This document shows positions 41,400 through 52,601 of a stretch of 64,000 nucleotides of DNA, piece after piece. A program made the position numbers and the translations under genes. The notes below the pieces were generated by a model that did not search any database, was not told where the DNA came from, and saw nothing but the letters and a program-made list of their open reading frames with translations. The stretch is from Chara braunii (taxonomy: Eukaryota; Streptophyta; Charophyceae; Charales; Characeae), in NCBI GenBank assembly GCA_003427395.1, contig BFEA01000037.1:345847-409846 (forward strand), given 5' to 3'. Every line of letters begins with the position of its first letter. The stretch's first letter is position 1.

Positions 41400-42034
41400 T
41401 CGCACACGTAGAGATTTTTAGAGCTAGAGTAGGAGCCCTGATACACAGTGGGGCAACTAGAAGTTATATTAATCGTAAAGTGCTGAAAGAGTTGAAGCTC
41501 AATATGAAAGTCCAGTGATTAGCAGAACCTGTAGTCATCATCCTTGTAGACACTAGTAGGATGTGCGTTGAAGAGTACGTTGAGGGGGTCCACGCCTACT
41601 TTCGCCTAGAGAAATAAGGAAGAGAGAAGGCACTGCATTCCTTAACCCTACTCATAGAGGAGAATCTCCCATTTGACATAGTGTTAGGCACAAATTGGGG
41701 AGAGGCAGCAGGAGCCACATTGCACCTTAGAGAACACGAGTGCAGGCTCCCTAGTTTGTCAGGCGAAGTCAAGCAAGTCGGCCTGTACCATGAGTCTAGG
41801 GTAGATAATCCCCTTGCCCATTCCTGCCTCCGCACTCTTGCGTTCGCCAGACTCGTGCGAAAGGAGCAGCTCGAAAAACAGGTGTTCGTAGCCTATAGGA
41901 CAATGTCTCATAAGCCCAAAGAGGAAGAGAAGATCCATCCTATTATCGCCAATTTGCTGGAAGAGTACAAGGACTTATCTAAAGCACCTTCAAGACTAGT
42001 GCCCAGACCAATCCAGCACCGCATCTGGCAGTAA
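41400..42034 (+). pseudogene. Ty3-1 protease and linker
   Basis: The protease active-site motif reads ALIHSGATRSYI (41435 onward), with His in place of the catalytic Asp. The C-terminal protease motif is DIVLGTNW (about 41677). A linker follows (EEKIHPIIANLLEEYKDLSK) up to PRPIQHRI, which in relatives precedes RT. Frameshifts and stops occur between the motifs. Confidence 0.8.
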
Positions 42035-42056
42035 AACGCCTAAGGGGGCAGTCTAC

Positions 42057-42836
42057 ATGATGTCTCCTAAGGAGTTGAACAACTTGTTTAGGCCGTGGCT
42101 AGATAGGTTCGTCGTAGTTTTCCTAGACGATATCCTAGTATTCAGCAAGACCCTCGAGGAGCATGAGGGTCATCTGAGGCAGATTCTAGGAAAGCTAAGA
42201 GAGTCTAACTTTAAGATTAACCCGAAGAAACGCGAGAAGGCCAAGACAGAGGTTCTCTACCTAGGCCATATACTAGACGGAGACGGCATTTGGGCAGAGG
42301 ACAATAAGATAGCATCTATTAGAGATTGCCAGACTCCACGGCCGCTGACAGAGTTACGCTCGTTCCAGGGGTTGGCTAACTACTTTAGGAAGTTCGTGAG
42401 GAACTTCTCCACGATCGTTGCTCCCCTTCGTAGGTTACTGAAGAAAGAGACAATTTGGAAGTGGGACCAAGATTGCACGTCAGCCTTCAAGAAATTAAAG
42501 AAAGCCTTAATAGAGTACCATATCCTCAAAGTTGTTGACCCGTCACTGCCATTTGCCGTCACCACAGATGCTAGTCAGTATGGCATAGGCGCCGTTTTGC
42601 AACAAGATGACGGCAATGGTTATGAACCCGTAAAGTTAATGTCAGCCAGGCTGCCCTCAGAAAAGGTAGCAGCATCGACATATGAGAGGGAACTCTACTC
42701 TCTCAGGCAGGCCTTAGATCATTGGAAGCACTACCTGCTTGGGAGGCACTTCAAGGTATATTCAGATCATGACACTCTTAGATGGCTAAAGACCCAAGCC
42801 AAGATGACGCCCAAAGTAACTAGATGGGCTGCTTAG
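42057..42836 (+). CDS. Ty3-1 reverse transcriptase (internally deleted) plus RNase H
   Basis: This 259-codon open frame is the longest clean pol segment in the window. It starts MMSPKELNN, normally at the N-terminal end of RT, and jumps at once to LFRPWLDRFVVVFLDDILVF, the catalytic YLDD region. About 150 residues (fingers and much of the palm) are missing, so it cannot be an active polymerase. The RT thumb and connection follow (VLYLGHILDGDGI, FQGLANYFRKFVRNFS). RNase H then keeps its acidic residues (TTDASQYGIGAVLQQ, YERELYSLRQ, YSDHDTLRWL). A stop at 42834 separates it from the integrase. Confidence 0.88.
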   Translation: MMSPKELNNLFRPWLDRFVVVFLDDILVFSKTLEEHEGHLRQILGKLRESNFKINPKKREKAKTEVLYLGHILDGDGIWAEDNKIASIRDCQTPRPLTELRSFQGLANYFRKFVRNFSTIVAPLRRLLKKETIWKWDQDCTSAFKKLKKALIEYHILKVVDPSLPFAVTTDASQYGIGAVLQQDDGNGYEPVKLMSARLPSEKVAASTYERELYSLRQALDHWKHYLLGRHFKVYSDHDTLRWLKTQAKMTPKVTRWAA

Positions 42837-44400
42837 ATAGACCAGTATGACTTTGAGCTAACCGGTTAAAGGCAAGTATAACGTTGTACCTAACGCCCTA
42901 AGCAGGAGAGCAGACTATTTTGGCGCCATAGTTCACTATTTAGACATAGGGGCCGATGTGCAGCACAACGTGAGAGATGCCTACACACAGGACCCAATCT
43001 ATAGCGAGCTATTGAAGAGAGTAAAAGAAGCCCCACATAGTAAACCACATTACCGAACCACAAACGGGTTATTGTTCAAGATGACCAATGTCGCCAACAA
43101 TGAAGAGATCCGTAGTCTGATCTTAGGGGAATGCCACGATACAGAGGAGCACGTCGAATGGCAAAAGACTGTAGCTAACCTGACGACGTCATGCACGTGG
43201 TCAAGCATGAAAGCAGACTGCATAGAGTATGTTCACAGTTGCAAAGTATGTCAGCGCAATAAGACCACAACAAAAGCCTCGTTAGGTCTTCTTAGACCCT
43301 TGCCTATTCTATAAGGACCCGGAGAGTCAGTTTCCATTGATTTCATGGATACTGGGGTCAGGAGTAGGCACGACAGAACTCAATTAATAGTCATAGTAGA
43401 CCGATTTAGAAACTATGCAATATTTGTTCCCCTGCATTCAGAGGCACGAACTGACTTAGCAACAAGTAAGTTTTTCGATTTCAAGGTAAGCGAACATGGT
43501 TTGCCGTTGTCCATAGTTAGTGATAGAGACACACGGTTTACTCGTCCAAACTGACAAGATCTTATGAAGGTATACGGATCTAAGCTATTGATGTCATTCG
43601 ACCGTCACCTAGAGACGAACGACCAGGTAGAGCAAAAGAACAAGATCTTGCAACAGCTACTCGAAATGTATACTAGGCCAGATGAGGTAAACTGGGATGA
43701 GATGCTCCCCAAAGTAGCAAGTGCCAATATTAGCAGTGTTCATCTAGCTACTACAAAACTCCTAACGAGCTACATAGCCCTTTGGACTAAGGCGACCGTT
43801 TAAAGGACTGAGCCAGGACCAGATACAGAGGCTACCACCCAGAACTCAAGAGTTTGTGTTACAGCACGAGCAAGAAGTCGCTAGGGTCATTGGCAATCTT
43901 AGGAAAGCCCAACATCCGATGATAGAACAAGCCAACAAGCACTGTTGACCGTCACACTTTCAAGTCAAAGGAGTTCACTTCATAGGAGAACATCTCACAG
44001 AAGCTCTTACCCATGTATAGAGGACCATGGCCTGTCCTAGAAGTCAAAGGAGGAGAGGACGGCCCGTCATACACAATAGAGATCCCACCTCACCTCCACA
44101 CGTACCCAATCTTCCATGCGTCTAAGTTGCTGCCTTGCACCACGTCTGACAGATTCCCTTCCCGAAGAGCAATGATTCCTCTAGACATGGATGGTGCATA
44201 TCACATAGATCGCAAAGTGGAAGAGGACGTGTTTAGAACAGGAGGTCGGGGTCGTCCCTAGAAACAGTATAAGGTTAGGTTCGCATATCAGGAACCCGAC
44301 AACGACGGATGGTTTACCAGAACAGATCATTTAGAAACCGCTCCTGACATCTTAGACGCTTATGAGAGAGAAAGAAAGGGTAAAGGTCCTATCTTGAGTT
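42837..44400 (+). pseudogene. Ty3-1 integrase with C-terminal chromodomain-like tail
   Basis: The HHCC module is readable (ECHDTEEHVEW...YVHSCKVCQRNK, about 43126-43260). After a TAA near 43312 comes the core with SIDFMDTGV (first Asp), SIVSDRDTRF (second Asp intact) and ETNDQVEQKN (Glu). The GPY/F-type domain is at 44013-44140 (MYRGPWPVLEVKGGEDGPSY). After one stop, VRFAYQEPDNDGWFTRTDHL resembles a chromodomain end. Stops at 43312, 43552, 43801 and 44259 break the frame, but all catalytic residues can be seen. Confidence 0.85.
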
Positions 44401-44440
44401 AAAATGTTCTCGAAGGACCTCAAATTTAGGGCGGCGGGAG

Positions 44441-44966
44441 TGAAACGGTTTCATCGAGTAGTCCCGACATTCGCAAACCCTTCAGATTTGATCCCTAGAC
44501 CTGTGCCCGAACCCTGTACATTGACCCTATGCGCCCAGTGAGATTCGATCCCTAGACCTACCCTCTTCCTTGCACATTGACCCAGTCATCTGTGTCGGAC
44601 TCGATCCCGTGACCTGTCCTACACCCTAGGCTAGTTTGTAGGTCGGATAGGAGGACTCGATCCCTAGGTTTGTAGGTTAGTAGCTGAGTCTGTTACCGGT
44701 GGGCCTAAAAAGAGTTTGTTCTAGAAGTCTCTACCTAAGTCTACTGTGGGCCTAAAGTCTGTTTGTCGGTTTGTACGTTCTAAAAGTTCGTAGGTCCCTG
44801 TAGGGAAGCCCAGTCAGCAGGTACCAGGGGTCGGGGCTGCACGTGGGGAAGGTTCTAGACCACGTGGTGGGTTCCACACGTTTTGGCCCAGAAGGCCACA
44901 CATCTGGAAGCTTCCCTGGGCCATGGGTTTTGGCCCAAGCCCACGCATTTTGAGGCAGGCCCGATG
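44441..44966 (+). mobile_element. 3' LTR of Ty3-1, truncated
   Basis: Begins TGAAACGG after a purine-rich tract (GGGCGGCGGGAG, 44429-44440). It matches the first 520 bases of the 5' LTR and stops at GAGGCAGGCCCG, so about one third is missing. The two LTRs differ at many sites, indicating an old insertion. Confidence 0.88.
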
Positions 44967-46235
44967 TCGGAGGGCGCGGTGTCCCGACCCTCCGTTGTGT
45001 GCCGAATGCCTACTCACGTATCTCTGCTGCGGGTCAAGTACCTGCTCACATACCTCCGCCATGTGACCAGTGCAATAGACGCTACCACCGGCAAAATGGT
45101 CCGTGCGCCAATGGACTTTCCTTTGGTCCACGCACGCTCGGCGTGCCGCTGTACAGTAGAGCACGACCGCCTGTGGCCGTGGCAGCCGTCGGGTTCGCCG
45201 AGGGACGCAGAGGTAGAGGGACCGGTGCAGTATTTTCTACTGCGCGTCGAGCACCCCCTAGTCGAGTTACGGGACGAGTGCAAAAGGGTGTTGTATCAAA
45301 GCAAGAAGAAGCGAAAGAAAAGGAAAAGAAAGGGAAATACGAAAATGGGAGAAGTCGCACGTCAAACCTGCGCCCCGACTCAAATCGTCATTATTATTAT
45401 TATTATTATTATTATCATTACTGCTATTATTATAATTAACTGTCTTTTGAACTATGTCCTTCTTCGCCGCTCCGTGGAAGAACCAACGGTTCACTTCTGA
45501 GTAGTGACTACAGACCGGTGGCCGAGTTTGGTCAGACCCTTCGCGTTCGGTGCGTTGCTGGTGAGATCGACTACGCATGAAATAGTGGGGGCCGTGGCCG
45601 TGTTGGTAGGAGGCTTATCACCTCCCTTGGAAGGTCATAAGCCCCCTCCTTGCCATCGGACACAGGTAACCATCACAGGTAGACCAGCAGCACGTTTTAA
45701 GGGGAGGGAAGCGCCTGTCGGTATCCCATTATGGGATCGTCGCGTCGAGCTTGCGGTCGCTTCACGCCTGAGACAAAGTGGTTAGTGATTGACAGCAGGA
45801 GCAGGCGATATGATCGTTGGTGTCCTGCCTCTCATTTTCTTTACTTTGTTTCGTTTTATCTTATTTTATTAATTTCTGAATTACAAATTATTGAAATGCA
45901 GAATTTTGAAAGTTCTTTGAATCGCTCATTTAGAGCACGGGGATCGTGGTAAGTAGTGATCCTATAAAAAGTGAGGGAGATGTGTCATTGGCTACTTGGG
46001 CATAGGCAGTCTCGTTACTAGAGCACGGGCGAATCAAGGAGGGAGGACCAGGCGGCGAAGTGAGCGTGCAAGTTCGTTTGTGTCTGCGTGCCTCGAGTAC
46101 TTAGTTCTGGCTATTCTGGAGTCGGTAGCCTAGTACCGTATACAGTCCGAAAGAGGGCTCAACGATGGTGGGTAGCAGTGGACTGAATGGCTATAGGCCA
46201 AAATATACCTCCACTTCCTCTAGAGGTGGGAGCAA
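44967..46235. other. No recognised gene; one (ATT)n microsatellite
   Basis: A short foldback, GGAGGG/CCCTCC, lies at 44976-44995. An (ATT)n run of about 10 units lies at about 45390-45419. Open frames at 44883-45500 show no known domain. Confidence 0.5.
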
Positions 46236-46748
46236 ATGTCAGGAGAGGGGCCGATGGTGACCGCCATTTTGGACTACAGCCATTGCAATCAGGAGGCAAG
46301 GTTGAAGATAAACGTTGAATGGGGGAAGGACAAGGAAATGAGAGCAGATCAGGTGTTGCAAGCGGCCATCACGGAAGCAAAGGACCGTGCCGAGCGGAGG
46401 TGTAGAGGAGACGGGGTCACGAACGAAATCAAGGCGACTGTCTCGTACTTGGAGGGAGAGACCTCGACGGACACGGTAGAGAGGGAACAGCGGCACCTGG
46501 ACCGCGGGAACCCAATCCTGGCATGGACTGGACCAGTGACGGCAAGACCACCCACCCGCGGAACCTGTGGAAAGTGGCCAAGAGGCCAACTCGCGACGAC
46601 GAAAAGACCAGACTCGCTAGACTACGGGACGAGAGGTCAACTCGCGAGGGCGGAAGAACGCAAGGGTGAGCGGTTGCGAGAGAGAAAGAGGGAGGAGCTA
46701 GAGAGGTGTACGACGCGCAGCGCAGAGCGGCGATGTTTGAACGATTGA
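46236..46748 (+). CDS. Unknown 170-residue arginine/glutamate-rich ORF
   Basis: Uninterrupted from ATG 46236 to TGA 46746. It has a mixed N-terminal part (VTAILDYSHCNQEARLKINV), a central helical stretch (ADQVLQAAITEAKDRAERRC) and a strongly basic C-terminus (ERLRERKREELERC). Overlapping minus-strand frames are also open, so the evidence for coding is weak. It may be a remnant of a gag-like protein. No domain is recognised. Confidence 0.25.
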   Translation: MSGEGPMVTAILDYSHCNQEARLKINVEWGKDKEMRADQVLQAAITEAKDRAERRCRGDGVTNEIKATVSYLEGETSTDTVEREQRHLDRGNPILAWTGPVTARPPTRGTCGKWPRGQLATTKRPDSLDYGTRGQLARAEERKGERLRERKREELERCTTRSAERRCLND

Positions 46749-49700
46749 TTGTCGACACTAGCCTTCGCTAGTCATGTCAATAAAGCAGGCGCACTCCAGT
46801 GTTAACCTAAAGGTAGCTAGTGTGACGTGGCGTCGATCGCTTCGTGCTGAGAGAAAGGCTAGCGAAGAAGCGCGAGTGACGTGCTGGCTCCATGGTGATG
46901 AGTGCTAATGACTAATGTCCTCGGTCGCCTCAGGATCGCTGGCGCTGTTCGGCCCGAGAGCTCGTGTACACTCTCGCCAGGGATGAGGTCGCCGACTCCT
47001 GGGCACGTGTGACAGTTATGTTAAAGGACGGGCCAGTCTACTTGTGGCAGTTAGTAAGACCGAGGAACACACACACACAAAAGGCATGAATGGATATGGA
47101 GCCCAGGTACTGCGTCTAAGGCGATCGGCGTGGACACTCTCTTGACGTGACCCAAGAAAGCGCGTGAGAGCCGCCTGTCAAATGAGCTACAAAGGAGACT
47201 AGGGGATTGTTTCTCACGAGGGAGAAAGGGGCGAGAAGGCACGATCAGCCATGATCAGGGCATAAGTCGGGGCACACGTGTGAGACGATGCGGGTACTAG
47301 CGACATTGAAAAGAGGAGCAACGTGATCACGGTGTTTTGCTCAAGGAAGGCGTGTGAAGAAATGCTTGCCTTCCGTTTTGTTGGCGTCAGCTTCCTCTCA
47401 CGAGGAGCCATGGCCAATTGCTAACGAGCTTGAACGAAGGATGAAGCGATGTCGTCTATGCTCTGCCCTGCTCGCAGCTGTTTGCTGATAACTGTAGGCC
47501 GCTCGTCACCATCATGGAGGAACATTGCTCGTCGTGAGTCCTTGTCACGAAGGGGGTGCTTTACTTGTGAGCTCGTGGATCTCGAAAGGAAAATGCATGA
47601 CTTACCCTGTTGACGTCACTCATTACGAGGGGAACACAAACTAGGGATGTATCAGGGGAGGCCCGTGGAGAGGTCTCGTACGAGAGCTCTGATAGAAACG
47701 ACCCCGTGAGAACGGAGCGCTAGCAGCGAGTGTGAGCTTGCAGGATAAGGCCTCTCTTGGGTTTTCGAGTGAGATTACGAGCGTGACTGAGGCGTTGACG
47801 TCACCTACATTTCCTCTTGGATCATCTTCCCAAGGCTTGTTCTTCTGAATCTCCTTCGTAGTCTGAAAACACTCGCGAGTTGTCATCAGCGTCCTTTCGG
47901 GGTTCTGTTCCCGCGCACTCGCCACTGGTCAAATCTAGTGTCAGTGATGGTTTGTTCCTCAGGCTCATTTTAGCCAGGTTGGGCGCTCTAGGTAGTATCC
48001 TAACTAGAACTAGAGGTCAGGAGCGGGCAGAGTAAAGAGACGCCAAGTGGAAGCGATATGTCAGAAGACATGCAAGGGTGGGGAAGAATGAGTCACTGGT
48101 GATCAGACTCTCTACATGAGTTCAAGTCTCAAAAGATTAATTGTCAGGTGTACGAGGGAAGGTGGTCAGATTTTGAGTTCCCCTCTTACTGACTAATGTG
48201 AAGCGGTGTGGAGCACAACCCTTGGATTAGAAATTGGTGACGAGGGTTGCTCTGAAATCATCACTCAAATAGAAGTAACTATATTGGAGTCCATCATAGG
48301 CATTTTGGTTCACTTCTGAGGCTTGACTGACTTGGGAAGATAAGGACATACATTTCCACTCTTGCCTACCTAACCTCTTTTGTCGCTTGGCCTTTCTCCC
48401 TTTTGTGCGACTGATTTCTCCGTAGAAGGACCGAACCTTAACCCTTCTATGAGCAAGGGTAAATGAACAGACAAATCGAAATAAAAGTTGTTGAGCTCTT
48501 CAGTGTCAACCTGTAGACTCAAACTCACTATCCAAGTTAGTTGTAAGACGCTCTATCACCCAGAAAAGGACTGGCTACGAAGTCCCAAGGCACATGGGAA
48601 TCTGCCTGACAACTTGATCCCCATGTCACACGCGTCTAGCACTAATGGGCGCGAGACAGAACCCTCTGAGGAAGGTTGTACATATAATCGTTAAATCCAT
48701 GACTAATGGGGATTAGATCCCAGACTGGGTGCCGATTACTTCACGGGACTCCAACAAATAAAAGCTCGCCCGAAATCCACCAAACGTCGGTGTTCTCAAA
48801 AATGCAGGGTAATACAGGGGCGAGAGCAAATAAGACGAGCGCGTGTGAAATAGCTCAACCTCGATACCAGACACTCGTGCGATCGTTATGAGTGCGTGGT
48901 TGCACATAATTATAGGCTTCAATTGTATGAACTTGCAACTGCATGGGCGTGCAGATGAGATGACTGTACGAGTATATGACCGTGCCGATCCGAGAGTGTT
49001 CAGACGAGCGTGGACATGTAAGCGCTGACTCGCATATGTAAACACAGGCTTTCCTGCAACTTGCAACTTGTAAACACGTGCATTGTCAGCCTAACCCTCT
49101 ACACATAATGAACTAGGATGTTATCTTTGGGTACCGGGACAGAGTAATGAGCCGCAGAGGGAATAAACGACAACTGAGAAAAATAGCTTATTTAATTGCA
49201 AAATTCTTGCTTGACGAGGACTAAATTTGATGACGATCAATTCCTCAAGTTGTGTTGATCAGAGACTGACTAATCGGGCCAAGATGGTGACGCGACTGTC
49301 CATCTGCAACATGACGTTGTAACGAGTTCATCTGTCAAAGCATAAAACTCTTGGCACATTTCAATTCCTCCCTTTCCGATACTGGTAGGATACATGACCA
49401 AGGGCGGGTCGTGACAGATTGTGAGCCTGCCTCGAAGTCTGGGTATGTCACGAATACATGCCACTGATTAAAACAGACTTCTGACTTTCCCCAATTATTC
49501 GCGGTTTGCTGATGTACCCAGCTGTTTGAAATCCTATTTTGCGGGCAGTCCATATCGCCCGAAGGCGAAGTGGCAAGAGTAATCACGACTTAGTTCAGCT
49601 AAGCAAGAACCTCTTGCAGAATTTCAACAAATCCTAAAGTGCAGATTGAACACCTGGCCTCCTGATGGACTGGGTTTAAGTTACGGAGTTCATTATGAGT

Positions 49701-50335
49701 TAGTCCCTTTACCTGGCTATATCATCTGGGTCAGAACCCGTCTTCCATTCAGAGTGACTTTCCCTATATAGGCTCGGCCCAGTGTTTCGGGTATGAGTCG
49801 ATGAGTGTAAATTCAATGTCACGTCTGAGTCAAAAGGACGAACAGAAGGTGACCTATCACATGAATTCCCCATAACTTCTGAATGAGCCTCATTTAGGTT
49901 GGCCATGATGAGAGCTTTCGTGTTGGGCTTGATGTATCTCTGTTATAACCATGTGGTATGAACCGACGTAGTACTTGGACAGGCGATTCACCCCTAAGAC
50001 AAATCTCTGATTACCTCGGCATGGGCTTAATGATATGGGTTGGAAGGATACGGTAGTTAAGGTTAGCGCCTGATAATCACTCGTTCGGCTCTGAGAAAGG
50101 TTTAGTGACAGACAGTGAGGGGAACCCTCTTCACAAGCTACACCCCTGTTGTACAGGGCCTGCCAAAACGGTTAATCGTCCTCCTGTCTTCCCTTTGGCA
50201 TCCGGTTTCGACAAGTGCTTGCCAGCTCCCGAACTTTCAGGAGGCCGAGCCCGACGTTGATCAATCTGATCGGCGGCCGTCGTTTCGTTTCGGCCTCCTG
50301 AAAGTTCGAAGGCCGAGTATTTTTGAATTGACAAA
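46749..50335. other. No recognised gene or repeat
   Basis: About 3.6 kb of mixed-composition sequence without similarity to other parts of the window that I can see, apart from a 17-bp inverted repeat (CTTTCAGGAGGCCGA and its complement, about 50234-50308). Short frames lack family motifs. Confidence 0.45.
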
Positions 50336-50351
50336 GGTACTAGTGGTTTAA
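50336..50351. mobile_element. Isolated right end of a TTAA-family element
   Basis: GGTACTAGTGGTTTAA is identical to the right terminus plus TTAA of the nested element (33162-33177). No matching left end was found within several kb upstream. Confidence 0.55.
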
Positions 50352-50382
50352 GAAAACGATGAGATATGAAGGATGCAGTCTA

Positions 50383-50460
50383 GTTGATGTAGCTCAGTGG
50401 TTAGAGCACCGGTTGGAAATGCGCATTGTGGTACAAGGTTGCGGGTTCAAAACCCCGCAG
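50383..50460 (+). pseudogene. tRNA-derived sequence 1 (pol III head)
   Basis: The A box is perfect (TAGCTCAGTGG, 50390-50400). The B box, GGTTCAAAACC (50444-50454), is close to consensus. They are about 45 bases apart, and the T-arm stem GCGGG/CCCGC pairs. The acceptor strand does not pair with the 3' side, so this is a relic or SINE head rather than a working tRNA gene. Confidence 0.6.
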
Positions 50461-50684
50461 CCTTGTGCATGGACACCAGCAGGGCGTTAGATTGACGCAC
50501 GGCTGGACACACATCCCCTTGGGCTAACGCATGGTACTATTACAGACACTGCCTGCGCACCACCCAAGGGTAGTCCACGATGTTGTATAATGGTTGTGGG
50601 TTTCACAAGGTTTGCTTGGGGTGTTGGTCTCGGGTGTTCTGAGGTTCTCCCCAGTCTGGCATATCACACGATCATACCATTTTC

Positions 50685-50755
50685 AGTAGTAGCTCATACG
50701 GTAGAGTCTTGGATTACATGTTACAAGGTCACGGGTTCAAGTTCGGTTCGGTCCT
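50685..50755 (+). pseudogene. tRNA-derived sequence 2 (pol III head)
   Basis: TAGCTCATACGGTAGAG (A box region) is followed by a paired CTTG/CAAG anticodon-like arm and CGGGTTCAAGTTC (B box region). It lies about 300 bases after the first head, in the same orientation. No acceptor pairing is seen. Confidence 0.5.
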
Positions 50756-51473
50756 TGGGGGGGTCCTTGTCCAGCTGGCCCGTTCTCTCCTCGATACATG
50801 ATTCACAGCGTACACATAGCTTTCGGGCATACACACATAGCTTGCGAATCATATATCGCTTACAAGTTACATACACAAGGTTCCACGCATGATACTGTCT
50901 ACACAGATTCACAGAATATATACAAAAAAAACAGGTCGAGGAGCTAGTCACTGGTGGGGTCTAGTGCCTGCAGTAGGTTCAGGTAGGTTGGATAGGGTGC
51001 CATTGGGTGCAGTTCTTACTGACATTCGGATAGAACTGTCTGGTGGCTATATATATATGGGGCCTGTAGTTCATTGTCTGGGCCTGGCGTCCGAAGTTCC
51101 CGTTCGACAAGGTTCGTCCGATTCCGCTTCCACCACGGCTGGGCAATCTATCAGCCCTGGTGCCTATCACTGCTGTTCGGTCCAAGTTGCCTGCCCGTTG
51201 GTAGGGCAAGGGTGCTGACTGCAGGTCACACTAAGGTAGAATAGTGGGATAGGGGGTGCGCTAGGAGTATTGACGTGAGGATGGGTTGGGAGGTGGTCTC
51301 ATATTCCAAGACAACCACAACTCACAGTTCCAGGTGATCACTGTGCACACACTGACTGACCTCTACAACACCCTGGACTTAAAAAAAAAAAAAAAAAAAA
51401 AAAAAAGGAAAAAAAAAAAGAAGGATGAAGAGATATTAGTAGTCAAAGGTATCAGACAGAAGAAATCCGGGAC
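50756..51473. other. Possible SINE body; A-tract at 51381-51406
   Basis: No gene is recognised. The run of 26 A residues about 650 bases after the second tRNA-like head could be the tail of a retroposed unit, but no target-site duplication was found. A TATATATATGG stretch lies near 51050. Confidence 0.35.
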
Positions 51474-51725
51474 ATGGAATTCAGCACGTCGGTGCTAAGG
51501 GAGTGTGCAGTTACAAGGACAAGAGAGCAGAAATATATTGAATATGTTTTCCAGTTCCATGATAAGGATGGCAAACTGCACAGCTTCGGCTCATCTCTAA
51601 GACGGTGGAGCGGGCTAGGGCAAAGCTCAGGTGAGCGCAAGGGTGCTCAAACTTCCCCCACTAGCGTCTATCATCAAATGTCACCCAACAACCCACAGTC
51701 CTCTCAGCATTTTATCACAAAGTGA
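51474..51725 (+). CDS. Possible upstream exon of the unknown ORF
   Basis: An 83-codon frame begins MEFSTSVLRECAVTRTREQK and contains a protein-like stretch (YIEYVFQFHDKDGKLHSFGS). The second half is serine/glutamine-rich. It lies 190 bases upstream of the main ORF on the same strand. It may be an exon or N-terminal part of the same gene. The truncated copy at 1203 does not reach this far, so conservation cannot be tested here. Confidence 0.3.
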   Translation: MEFSTSVLRECAVTRTREQKYIEYVFQFHDKDGKLHSFGSSLRRWSGLGQSSGERKGAQTSPTSVYHQMSPNNPQSSQHFITK

Positions 51726-51810
51726 TCAACATTCAGTGACTCGTTATTTCTATAACACTCAGTCATTCGAGTTGCCAGAAAGTTTCAGCCAAAAATCTAA
51801 ACAGCATTCA

Positions 51811-51880
51811 GTTATTGTCTTTTACCTCAGAAATCATTGTCTTTTACCTCAGAAATCATTGTCTTTTACCTCAGAAATCA
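51811..51880. repeat. Three 22-bp tandem repeats
   Basis: ATTGTCTTTTACCTCAGAAATC occurs three times in direct succession, just upstream of the main ORF. Confidence 0.92.
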
Positions 51881-51914
51881 GCGTCACTCGAACAATATTT
51901 TCATCTGAAGGCAC

Positions 51915-52601
51915 GTGATCAGTTTTAACAACTGGCATCAGCCCATGAGTGCAATTCAGCCATCCCCTATCAGTGAATCGGTCCTGGCCAGTCTCAACAG
52001 GATAGCCCTCAAGGATGCTATCCAGTATCAATATGTAAGTGCCCTAGGCTTCGGACAAGGCGGTCTGTCAATCTTTGCCGTCCTCACCAGATTTGCAAGC
52101 GGTACCATCCATGACCTGAGACTCTACGTGACGAAAGGCAAAGAGACTCATGAGCACTTTGATTCAGTTTGGATTTCGGCTGCCAAGTACCTTGAGGAGA
52201 GAGAAAAGGAGTTTGACGAGAGTGGGACAAAGTTGATCCGCAGCTTCAGACCCAAGCTCTATACCGACTACCCCAAGCCTCCAGTTCCCTTCACTCTCAC
52301 GGATGGTTCTTACTGGGGTGACTTGGTGGATCTGGCCAAGAGGTACATCTCTCCTGCAATGATTGATTATGAGGCGGTAACCGAACCGTCTAAGTTCCGG
52401 CATCTCAGGCGTGGGATCTTCTCTCAACCATATCTCCCTACTCTATGGGAGGAGTTTTGTGCTATGGTTGACTTTCGTGTCACTGGCCTCAAATGGAAGT
52501 GTTCAGAACGTGCAGGCTTTACGTGGCTCTATAAACAGATGCCACAATCTCAGGAGGTACATAGGCGTGGTTCGAGGCACAGGAAACGCACAGCCAAATG
52601 A
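51915..52601 (+). CDS. Unknown 228-residue protein of a repeated family
   Basis: Complete open frame from ATG 51915 to TGA 52599. A more natural start may be Met at 51945, after NNWHQP. Features: a hydrophobic central segment (GLSIFAVLTRFASG), a charged segment (AAKYLEEREKEFDESGTKLI), a proline/tyrosine segment (KLYTDYPKPPVPFTL), and DLAKRYISPAMIDYEAV. A Cys/Trp segment (LWEEFCAMVDF...LKWKCSERAGFTWL) and a basic end (HRRGSRHRKRTAK) follow. The peptide order is retained in the decayed copy at 1203-1680, so the frame was once under constraint or is recently duplicated. No family is recognised. It may be a transposon-encoded protein, since ORF and tail travel together. Confidence 0.55.
   Translation: MISFNNWHQPMSAIQPSPISESVLASLNRIALKDAIQYQYVSALGFGQGGLSIFAVLTRFASGTIHDLRLYVTKGKETHEHFDSVWISAAKYLEEREKEFDESGTKLIRSFRPKLYTDYPKPPVPFTLTDGSYWGDLVDLAKRYISPAMIDYEAVTEPSKFRHLRRGIFSQPYLPTLWEEFCAMVDFRVTGLKWKCSERAGFTWLYKQMPQSQEVHRRGSRHRKRTAK

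Noticed and set aside
50383-50460. Functional tRNA gene
   Set aside because: A and B boxes are present, but the acceptor stem does not pair and the anticodon arm is irregular.
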